Assembly: GCA_947463775.1 (NCBI GenBank)
Contig: CANHVD010000005.1
Span: 1-29,961 of the forward strand
Source of the DNA: Planctomycetaceae bacterium
GTDB taxonomy: Bacteria > Planctomycetota > Planctomycetia > Planctomycetales > Planctomycetaceae
Length of the DNA: 29,961 nt
Direction: 5' to 3'
The stretch's first letter is position 1, and every line of letters starts with the position of its first letter. Below, piece by piece: positions 7,102 to 14,431 of this stretch. The notes below the pieces were generated by a model. It did not search any database and had not been told where the DNA came from. It worked only from the letters and a program-made list of their open reading frames with translations. The position numbers and the translations under genes were made by a program.

Positions 7102-9438
7102 ATGCGTTTCTTCTGTCTGACAGCAATTGCACTTTTTGTTGCCGTCCCCGCCTTTGGGCAGTCGGTTGAGCAGCCGAATCGCGTGAACCTGCCGATCGCA
7201 GATCCTGCGTTTAAAGGAAAGATCGGCGAGGCGTTCCGTGATTCTGTCCCGAGCTTCCCGCAGCCTCTGAGAGCTCCCGAGGGGAGTCCGAATGTCCTGT
7301 TGATTCTTCTGGACGATGTTGGCTTCGGGATGTGTTCGACCTTTGGTGGTCCCGTAGCCACGCCACATCTCGATCAACTGGCCGACAATGGGCTGAAGTA
7401 CAACCGTTTCCATACGACGGCGCTTTGTAGTCCGACTCGCGGAGCACTGCTGGCGGGACGCAATCATCATTCCGTCGCGACCGGAGTCATCATTGAGATG
7501 GGAACCGGCTATCCCGGGTACACTGGAATCATCCCGAAGAGCACAGCGCTGGTATCAGAGACTTTGCGTGACAATGGTTACGCAACCGCGATGTTCGGCA
7601 AATGGCACAATACGCCAGAGCCTGACATTAGCCCAGCTGGTCCGTTCGATCGATGGCCCACTGGCCTGGGATTCGACTATTTCTATGGCTTCAATCAGGG
7701 CGAAACGCATCAGTACTATCCGACAATCTACCGCAATACAACCTGGGTTCCTCAGCCGAAGTCCCCGGAGGCGGGTTATCACTTTACAGCCGACATGACC
7801 GATGAGGCCATCGCATGGACTCGAAATATCCGTGCGGCTAGCCCGGACAAACCCTGGTTCAATTATTTCAGCACCTCCGGCATCCATGCGCCGCATCATG
7901 CTCCGAAGGATTGGCGAGATAAGTTTGTCGGGATGTTTGATCACGGCTGGGATAAGCAACGTGAGCTTACTCATGCAAAGCAGCTGGAAATCGGCATCAT
8001 CCCGAAGTCGACCAAACTGACACCGCGTCCTGAAAGTGTTCCCTCGTGGGACAGTCAGTCGGCGGATGCACGCAAGGTGTATTGCCGACTGATGGAGAAT
8101 TACGCGGCCTACATGGCTTACACGGATCACGAAGTTGGACGACTGCTCGACAGCTTGCGATCGTCAGGTGAACTCGACAACACTCTCGTCATGTACATCG
8201 TCGGCGACAACGGTGCGAGCGCTGAGGGTGGGCTGGAAGGTACGTTCAGCGAGATCGCCAGCTTGCTGGGCGTTCAGTTGGGACTGCAGAGCTCCATCGA
8301 ACGCATTGATGAGATCGGTGGACCAGCCAGCGAACCTCATGTTCCTGTGGGCTGGGCCTGGGCGATGAATGCACCGTTTCAGTGGACAAAGCAGGTCGCT
8401 TCGCATTTTGGTGGAACTCGCAATCCCATGGTGATTCATTGGCCGAAGGGCATTAAGGCCAAAGGGGAGCTGCGTGAGCAGTTCCATCACGTGATCGACG
8501 TGGTGCCGACAATTCTGGAGGCTGCCGGAATTCCCGAGCCGACTTCTGTGAACGGGATTCCTCAAAAGCCAATCGAAGGCGTCTCCATGATGTACTCCTT
8601 TGATGATGGCAAAGCTGAAGATCGCCGCAAGACTCAGTATTTTGAGATGGCAACTAATAGAGCGATTTATCACGACGGCTGGGTCGCGTGCAGCAAGTAT
8701 GGTTTGCCCTGGGAAACAGCCGGGCGAGGTGATGGCTTCATGACCGCGCCGTGGGAACTCTACAACGTCGATGAGGATTTCAGTGAGGCGAATGATCTGG
8801 CAAAGCAGTTTCCCGACAAGCTGAAGGAGTTGCAGCAGACATTTGCAGAGCAGGCGAAACTCTATGACGTGTTTCCTCTGGATCCACGTTTCTCTGAGAG
8901 AATGGATCCTTCGCTTCGTGTCTCGGGTAAACCAGTGACGAGCTGGAACTATTTTGGCAACGAAGTCTGGTTGCCCGAACCGATCGGTCCAAAGCTGTTT
9001 CCGCGTGCTCATGCCGTGTCGGCGGATTTGGAGATTCCGAAAGGCGGAGCCGAAGGTGTTGTAACCTGCGTGGGAGCATTCTCCTGCGGCTGGTCGCTTT
9101 ATGTGAAGGACAGCAAACCAACATTCCGTTACACGTACTTTGATATCGCCGATGTTACAATTCAGGGCACAGAAGAACTACCAGAAGGCAAAGTGAATCT
9201 TCGAACCGAGTTCGTGCCGGATGGAACGCCTGTCGGCAGCGGTACATTAAAGATGTTTGTGAATGGAAAAGCGGCTGGCGAAGGCAAGGTGAAACGTTCA
9301 AGCTTTCGTCATGGGCTGGAACCCTTTGAAGTCGGACGTGACTCGATCACTCCGATTGATCCAGCTTACAAGGATCACGGGACGTTTCCGTTTACCGGAA
9401 CGATTGAAAAAGTTGCTTTTGAGCTAACTCGAAATTAA
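7102..9438 (+). CDS. secreted arylsulfatase-type sulfatase, first of tandem pair
   Basis: Formylglycine-dependent sulfatase that would hydrolyse a sulfate ester outside the cytoplasm. ATG 7102 gives 778 residues and a signal peptide MRFFCLTAIALFVAVPAFGQ, cleaved after about residue 19. TTG 7096 is an alternative start, being better spaced from GAAGGG. The metal-binding aspartates are in LLDDVGFG (D71, D72). The activation site CSPTR starts at C109, which a formylglycine-generating enzyme would convert to formylglycine. Supporting residues are FGKWHN (K167, H169), IHAPHH (H262) and VGDNGAS (D369, N370). The last ~180 residues form a beta-rich domain (GWSLYVKDSKPTFRYTYF, LKMFVNGKAAGEGKV) resembling a concanavalin-type fold. 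The length exceeds that of classic ~540-residue arylsulfatases because of this domain. It is paralogous to the next gene; the repeat block between them makes cotranscription uncertain. The substrate is unknown. Confidence 0.92.
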   Translation: MRFFCLTAIALFVAVPAFGQSVEQPNRVNLPIADPAFKGKIGEAFRDSVPSFPQPLRAPEGSPNVLLILLDDVGFGMCSTFGGPVATPHLDQLADNGLKYNRFHTTALCSPTRGALLAGRNHHSVATGVIIEMGTGYPGYTGIIPKSTALVSETLRDNGYATAMFGKWHNTPEPDISPAGPFDRWPTGLGFDYFYGFNQGETHQYYPTIYRNTTWVPQPKSPEAGYHFTADMTDEAIAWTRNIRAASPDKPWFNYFSTSGIHAPHHAPKDWRDKFVGMFDHGWDKQRELTHAKQLEIGIIPKSTKLTPRPESVPSWDSQSADARKVYCRLMENYAAYMAYTDHEVGRLLDSLRSSGELDNTLVMYIVGDNGASAEGGLEGTFSEIASLLGVQLGLQSSIERIDEIGGPASEPHVPVGWAWAMNAPFQWTKQVASHFGGTRNPMVIHWPKGIKAKGELREQFHHVIDVVPTILEAAGIPEPTSVNGIPQKPIEGVSMMYSFDDGKAEDRRKTQYFEMATNRAIYHDGWVACSKYGLPWETAGRGDGFMTAPWELYNVDEDFSEANDLAKQFPDKLKELQQTFAEQAKLYDVFPLDPRFSERMDPSLRVSGKPVTSWNYFGNEVWLPEPIGPKLFPRAHAVSADLEIPKGGAEGVVTCVGAFSCGWSLYVKDSKPTFRYTYFDIADVTIQGTEELPEGKVNLRTEFVPDGTPVGSGTLKMFVNGKAAGEGKVKRSSFRHGLEPFEVGRDSITPIDPAYKDHGTFPFTGTIEKVAFELTRN

Positions 9439-9447
9439 CGTCTCGAG

Positions 9448-9791
9448 GAAGAAGATAAATTGAACGGGAGCAAACAGAGGTAGCGGAGAAAACGCAGTCA
9501 GTCTCTGCGATTCTGTCTTGAACTCTGTTTACTCCGTTCCGTTCTGTCAAAAGCTCTCACGAGCGTGGGCATTGAAGAAGACAAATTGAACAGGAGCAAG
9601 CAGAGGTAGCGGAGAAAACGCAGTCAGTTTCTGCGATTCTGTCTTGTCTGTTTACTCCGTTCCGTTCTGTCAAAAGCTCTCACGAGCGTGGGCATTGAAG
9701 AAGACAAATTGAACAGGAGCAAGCAGAGGTAGCGGAGAAAACGCAGTCAGTTTCTGCGATTCTGTCTTGAACTCTGTTTACTCTGTTCCCT
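9448..9791. repeat. ~125-bp tandem repeat, 2.75 copies, with nested inverted repeats
   Basis: Three near-identical units begin with GAAGAAGA at 9448, 9574 and 9697. Unit 1 is 126 bases, unit 2 is 123 (it lacks AAC after GTCTTG), and unit 3 is cut short near 9791, where the sequence diverges. Each unit contains nested inverted repeats. In unit 1 the outer arms are AAACAGAG (9472-9479) and CTCTGTTT (9523-9530), and the inner arms are CGCAG (9493-9497) and CTGCG (9505-9509). In units 2 and 3 the left outer arm changes to AAGCAGAG, which still allows a G-U pair. The block fills almost the whole spacer between the two sulfatases and contains no ORF. The composition recalls dispersed intergenic repeats of large environmental genomes, which is my inference. 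Confidence 0.9.
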
Positions 9792-9871
9792 CCTTTTAAA
9801 AATCACAGGCAAAGAATCTGTCGTACTGGCCTCCAAATTTAGCACGCTTTCAAACTCTCTGGAGATTAACC

Positions 9872-12202
9872 TTGAACCCAGGCCGCTCGTGTTCTTTTGT
9901 CGCGATCATGCTGAGCATTCACTTAAGTTCCGCAGCGTTTGCTCAGGATGTGCTGCCACGTCCTCCGCAGCCATTCAAGGGTATGGTGAACCTTCGAGCA
10001 AAGGAGTCAAAGTCGGACTTTCCTCAGCCGATCAAGGCACCGGCGGGAGCTCCGAATGTTCTGCTGGTTCTGCTCGATGACGTGGGCTTCGGAGCGACGA
10101 GTACCTTCGGCGGTCCCTGCAATACGCCTACCTTCCAGATGCTGGCTGACAACGGCCTGAAGTTCAACCACTTCCACACCACAGCGCTGTGCAGTCCAAC
10201 TCGAGCAGCCCTGATCACCGGGCGGAATCATCACTCCGTGCATACAGGAGTGATCACCGAAGCCGCCACCGGATTCCCAGGATACGACTCCGTGATGCAG
10301 AAGGACACAGCGACCGTTGCTGAAGTGCTGAAACAGAATGGATACGGTACGGCGTGGTTCGGGAAGAATCACAATGTTCCCGACTGGCAGACCAGCCAGG
10401 CTGGCCCGTTTGATCTGTGGCCAACCGGTCTTGGCTTCGACCACTTCTACGGATTCCTCGGGGGTGACACGAGTCAATGGCGACCGGCGGTGACAGAAGG
10501 AACCAAGCCGATTGACCCTTATCTTGGCGATCCCGATTACAACTTTGACTACGACATCGCTGATCAGGCCATCAAATGGATTGGTATGCAGAAAGCTGTT
10601 GCTCCGGAAAAGCCGTTCTTCTGTTACTACGCGCCGGGAGCCACTCACGCTCCGCACCATCCGAAGAAGGAATGGGTCGAGAAATACAAAGGCAAGTTTG
10701 ATCAGGGCTGGGACAAGATTCGCGAAGAGACGTTTGCTCGCCAGAAGAAGATGGGCATCATTCCACAGGATGCTGTGCTGACACCACTTGCGCCGGGAAT
10801 TCAAGCCTGGGATTCATGCTCGGCAAATGAGAAAAAGGCCTATGCGCGTTTCATGGAGGTCTACGCAGGGTTCCTGGAACAGACAGACTACAACGTCGGC
10901 CGAGTGATCGATTCCATTCGCAAACGAGGCGAGCTTGATAACACCATGGTGATTTTCATCGCCGGCGACAATGGAGCCAGCGCGGAAGGTAGCCGTCAGG
11001 GACTGCTCAATGAAATGACCTTCTTCAACGGTGTTAAGGAAAACATTGACGATGTTCTCGCCCGCGCTGATGAGATCGGATCCTGGAAGACGTACAACCA
11101 TTATCCCGTCGGCTGGGCACACGCAATGTGTACGCCGTTCCAGTGGACGAAGCAGATCGCGAGCCACTTTGGAGGAACTCGCAATGGCATGGTGATTTCG
11201 TGGCCAAAAGGCATAGCAGCCAAGGGAGAATTGAGAACTCAATTCCATCACTGCATTGATGTCGTGCCTACAATTCTGGAAGCTTGTCACGTGACGATGC
11301 CGTCGTCGGTGAATGGTGTTACCCAAAAGCCAATCGAAGGCGTCAGTCTGGCTTACACCTTTGCTGAAGCGAACGCAAAAGATCAACGCACAAAGCAGTA
11401 CTTTGAACTGCTGGCGAATCGAGCAATCTACTCGGACGGTTGGGTTGCCTGCACAACTCCCGTCGGTGCTCCCTGGGATTCCGCCGGCGCCAAGGTCGAC
11501 GAAATCACTGGCTACAAGTGGGAACTTTATGACACGAGTAAAGACTTCTCACAGGCGCATGATCTGGCTGCAGAGATGCCGGACAAGCTGAAGGATCTGC
11601 AACTGCTGTTTTACACCGAAGCGGCTCGCTACAACGTGTTGCCGATTGATAACAGCAAGACGGAGCGACTGGATCCGGCGATCCGTCCAAGTCTGACTCG
11701 AGGACGCAAGTCGTTCAGTTACACAGAAGGAATGGTTCGAATTCCAGAAGGAGCCAGCCCGGACATCAAGAATAAGTCCTGGTCAATTAAGGCTGATGTT
11801 GAAGTCAAGGAGAATGCCTCCGGGATCATCGTCACTCAGGGCGGGCTCTTCGGCGGCTGGGGTTTGTATCTGAATCAGGGTAAGCCCGTGTTTCATTACA
11901 ACTTCGTGGATGTCGCTCACTTTGATGTCGCTGGAAAGGACTCCCTGACTCCGGGCAAACACACGATCGAGATGCAGTTTGCTTACGATGGCGGTGGAAT
12001 TGGTCGAGGAGGTGTTGCGACTGTGAGTGTCGATGGCTCTCCCGTCGCCAAAGGTCGAGTCGAACGCACAATCCCGATTCGCATTACGCTCGATGAGACA
12101 CTGGACATCGGCGAGGATTGTGGAACCCCGGTCAATCTGACCTACGATGTGCCATTCCGATTTGAAGGCGATATTGAGGGCGTGACGATCGAACTTCCGT
12201 GA
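9872..12202 (+). CDS. secreted arylsulfatase-type sulfatase, second of tandem pair
   Basis: A paralogue of the preceding sulfatase with the same architecture. The start is TTG 9872, supported by GGAG at 9861-9864 with 7-base spacing, and no ATG lies before the signal peptide. The signal peptide (SFVAIMLSIHLSSAAFA) would be cleaved after residue 24. Metal-binding LLDDVGFG carries D69 and D70; the activation motif CSPTR starts at C107; FGKNHN carries K165 and H167; ATHAPHH carries H259; and AGDNGAS carries D366 and N367. All key residues of the S1 sulfatase class are thus intact. The C-terminal domain (GWGLYLNQGKPVFHYNF, VSVDGSPVAKGRVE) again looks like a beta-sandwich. Large stretches are nearly the same in the two proteins, for example CSPTR...GRNHHS and TPFQWTK.ASHFGGTRN. 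Differences between about residues 195 and 225 suggest different substrates. Downstream, the DUF1501/PSD1 pair is convergent. Confidence 0.93.
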   Translation: MNPGRSCSFVAIMLSIHLSSAAFAQDVLPRPPQPFKGMVNLRAKESKSDFPQPIKAPAGAPNVLLVLLDDVGFGATSTFGGPCNTPTFQMLADNGLKFNHFHTTALCSPTRAALITGRNHHSVHTGVITEAATGFPGYDSVMQKDTATVAEVLKQNGYGTAWFGKNHNVPDWQTSQAGPFDLWPTGLGFDHFYGFLGGDTSQWRPAVTEGTKPIDPYLGDPDYNFDYDIADQAIKWIGMQKAVAPEKPFFCYYAPGATHAPHHPKKEWVEKYKGKFDQGWDKIREETFARQKKMGIIPQDAVLTPLAPGIQAWDSCSANEKKAYARFMEVYAGFLEQTDYNVGRVIDSIRKRGELDNTMVIFIAGDNGASAEGSRQGLLNEMTFFNGVKENIDDVLARADEIGSWKTYNHYPVGWAHAMCTPFQWTKQIASHFGGTRNGMVISWPKGIAAKGELRTQFHHCIDVVPTILEACHVTMPSSVNGVTQKPIEGVSLAYTFAEANAKDQRTKQYFELLANRAIYSDGWVACTTPVGAPWDSAGAKVDEITGYKWELYDTSKDFSQAHDLAAEMPDKLKDLQLLFYTEAARYNVLPIDNSKTERLDPAIRPSLTRGRKSFSYTEGMVRIPEGASPDIKNKSWSIKADVEVKENASGIIVTQGGLFGGWGLYLNQGKPVFHYNFVDVAHFDVAGKDSLTPGKHTIEMQFAYDGGGIGRGGVATVSVDGSPVAKGRVERTIPIRITLDETLDIGEDCGTPVNLTYDVPFRFEGDIEGVTIELP

Positions 12203-12983
12203 CCGGAAAAGACCGTCTCTGCCTTCGACACAGGCTTTCTGTGTTGTGAGGCACGGGTTGGCTTCGCGCAGGAAACGGAATACCGGAATTGGATCAGGCT
12301 GGCTTTGTTCGAAAGTCGCAAGCATGATTCAGAATCCACTGCGGTCAGATGTCAGCCTCATGTTGCGTTTGTTTTTTGTGTTGTCGGTAGACGCACATCA
12401 GGTCCTGCCGTTTCCGCCCGCGCCGTCGCGCTTCGACGGCCGGGTTGGAGTATGCAGACATATGCTGACTGGTCACATTGACCAAGGGGATCACCTTTCC
12501 TTGTTCACGATGTTGATCTCGACGGAAGTGCGAGAAAATCATCAGTAGTCGTGTCGGTCAAACATGCCACAAAGTGCAACGGGATGCTCGAATCCGCTTT
12601 GGTGAGACCTGCCGAAGCGAGTTGGGCGGGAGTTGCAAACTGCTCCGGTCACCTCGACTGAAGGCACTCAGGCGAGTCGGGCTGGATTAGCGAAGGGTTC
12701 TTCTGTTCTGGGTAAGATCATGACGACCGTTGCTATAAACAACGTCTGTTGTCATGGTCGCGACTCCACTGGGAGGCACTTCCACGGAGTCGGAGGATAC
12801 CGCAGACACTAGAAGCCTCCGTGAGGATTCTCTTCTGGAATCGCACTTGCCATGAGAATTCAACGTTCGAACTGCTGCTACGTGTTGCTCCGGAACACAG
12901 TCTGTCCAGGCTGTGCCACCCTGCCCCGACTCGCATTCGCCGAGGGTCATCAGCCCCGTAATGTTCACGCACAGGGAACTGGT
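12203..12983. other. intergenic stretch between convergent genes
   Basis: About 780 bases between the second sulfatase and the DUF1501 gene, which converge on it. I see no convincing gene. A perfect 7-bp stem with a 5-base loop (GCCGTCG at 12422-12428, CGACGGC at 12434-12440) is the strongest structure; a weaker stem ACACAG/CTGTGT lies at 12228-12244. Neither is followed by a T-run, so I do not call a terminator. A minus-strand frame at 12345-12542 encodes a basic peptide including EARRRGRKRQDLM, but lacks a Shine-Dalgarno and a recognisable family. Confidence 0.5.
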
Positions 12984-14426
12984 TCAGGAGAAGATTTCAC
13001 TGACCACTTTCCCATGCACGTCCGTCAGTCGATAGTCGCGACCACTGTAACGATACGTGAGTCGTTCGTGGTCGAGTCCCATCAAATGAAGAATGGTCGC
13101 GTGCAGATCATGGACATGCACTCGGTCTTCCACAGCCGTAAGCCCAAACTCATCCGTTGATCCGTAACTGATCCCGCCTTTCACGCCGCCGCCAGCCATC
13201 CACGTGGTGAAGCCGTAGTGATCGTGATCACGTCCCTTCTGGCCTTCTGATGTCGGAGCCCTTCCGAATTCACCGCCCCAGACCACAAGCGTCTCTTCAA
13301 ATAGCCCTCGTTGCTTGAGATCTTTGATCAGGGCGGCAATGCCTTGGTCGCAGGCCTGAGCCAATCTGCGATGTCCGTCGACAATGTTTTCATGGCCTGT
13401 GTCCCACGCGATATCGTAACCATCGATGGAGAGTGACAGCTGAACCATGCGGACACCGCGTTCGACAAGTCGGCGGGCCAGCAAGCACCCCTTGGCGTAT
13501 TCGCTGTCACCATACATCTCAAGCGTCTCTTTCGATTCCTTGCTCGTATCAAACGCGTCCGGGACAGCAAACTGCATGCGGAAGGCCATCTCCATCGTCT
13601 GAATGCTGGCCTCCAACTGAGGATCATGCTGCTGCCTTTGCAGATCCAGCTGATTGAGTCTCGTCAGCAGGTCCGCCTGATGTCGCTGGTCTACTTTGGG
13701 CAACCAGTTGTTCTTCAGGTCCTGCATAATGTGATCGGGCTTCATCTCGTGAATATTCACGTAGGTTCCGGTATAAGCCCCAGGCAGAAACGCGTTACCC
13801 CAGTTGGCCAGCTTGTTGCGAGGCTGCGCGCGAGGGCTCATGGCGATGAAGCCGGGCAAATCCTGGTTCTCGGTGCCCAGGCCATAAGTCAACCACGATC
13901 CCATGCTGGGACGAGTCGGCTGCAGATGCCCGACGTTCATCATCATCATCGCACTGGCATGTTCCGGCGTGTCGGTATGCATCGAATGGATGAAACAGAG
14001 ATCGTCGACCAGTTCTGCCACGTGAGGAAATATCTCACTGACCCATCGGCCGCACTGACCATGTTGTCGAAACGAATATGGCGATGGCATCAGTCCCATT
14101 TTCGTGTTGCGTAAAGACTTGCGATCAACAGACTCAGGCCGCTGACCCGCGTGTTTAACAATCTCCGGTTTGTAGTCGAACGTGTCGACCTGCGACGGCC
14201 CTCCCGGCATAAACAGCTGAATCACGTGCTTCGCCTTCGGGGCGAAATGCGGAGCCCGCGGAGCCAACGGAGAGTCGGAATTGCTCACCATGTCTGCACG
14301 AGCAACGCCAGAACCTGTATGTGACTGCGCCAGCACACTCGCGAGCCCCAGCGTTCCAAATCCGGCTCCAAGTTGCCGCAGGGCGTCACGACGATCAATC
14401 GGACGCAGAGGATTTCGATGAAACAT
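12984..14426 (-). CDS. DUF1501 family protein with twin-arginine signal
   Basis: A member of DUF1501, an exported sulfatase/phosphatase-fold family very abundant in planctomycetes and almost always encoded next to a PSD1-type cytochrome protein; its biochemical role is not settled. ATG 14426 gives 480 residues and has GAGG 9 bases upstream. The N-terminus has the motif DRRDALRQLG (arginines 12 and 13) followed by a hydrophobic stretch, typical of Tat export of folded, metal-containing proteins. Family blocks are HVIQLFMPGGPSQVDTFDYK, CFIHSMHTDTPEHASAMMM, GCLLARRLVERGVRMVQL, VVWGGEFGRAPTSE, GRDHDHYGFTTWMAGGGVKG and HDLHATILHLMGLDH. The frame extends to 14489 inside the upstream gene, but the Tat signal decides the shorter start. 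It starts 5 bases after the stop of the PSD1 gene, so the pair is surely cotranscribed. Confidence 0.93.
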   Translation of the reverse strand: MFHRNPLRPIDRRDALRQLGAGFGTLGLASVLAQSHTGSGVARADMVSNSDSPLAPRAPHFAPKAKHVIQLFMPGGPSQVDTFDYKPEIVKHAGQRPESVDRKSLRNTKMGLMPSPYSFRQHGQCGRWVSEIFPHVAELVDDLCFIHSMHTDTPEHASAMMMMNVGHLQPTRPSMGSWLTYGLGTENQDLPGFIAMSPRAQPRNKLANWGNAFLPGAYTGTYVNIHEMKPDHIMQDLKNNWLPKVDQRHQADLLTRLNQLDLQRQQHDPQLEASIQTMEMAFRMQFAVPDAFDTSKESKETLEMYGDSEYAKGCLLARRLVERGVRMVQLSLSIDGYDIAWDTGHENIVDGHRRLAQACDQGIAALIKDLKQRGLFEETLVVWGGEFGRAPTSEGQKGRDHDHYGFTTWMAGGGVKGGISYGSTDEFGLTAVEDRVHVHDLHATILHLMGLDHERLTYRYSGRDYRLTDVHGKVVSEIFS

Positions 14427-14431
14427 GGCGA

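Noticed and set aside
8164..9012. Long minus-strand open frame opposite the first sulfatase
   Set aside because: It lies wholly within the coding strand of a well-supported sulfatase and has no motif; a shadow frame.
9448..9791. CRISPR-like array
   Set aside because: Units are contiguous copies of ~125 bases without unique spacers, and no cas gene is present.
12228..12244. Stem ACACAG/CTGTGT after the second sulfatase as terminator
   Set aside because: Short stem and no T-run after it.
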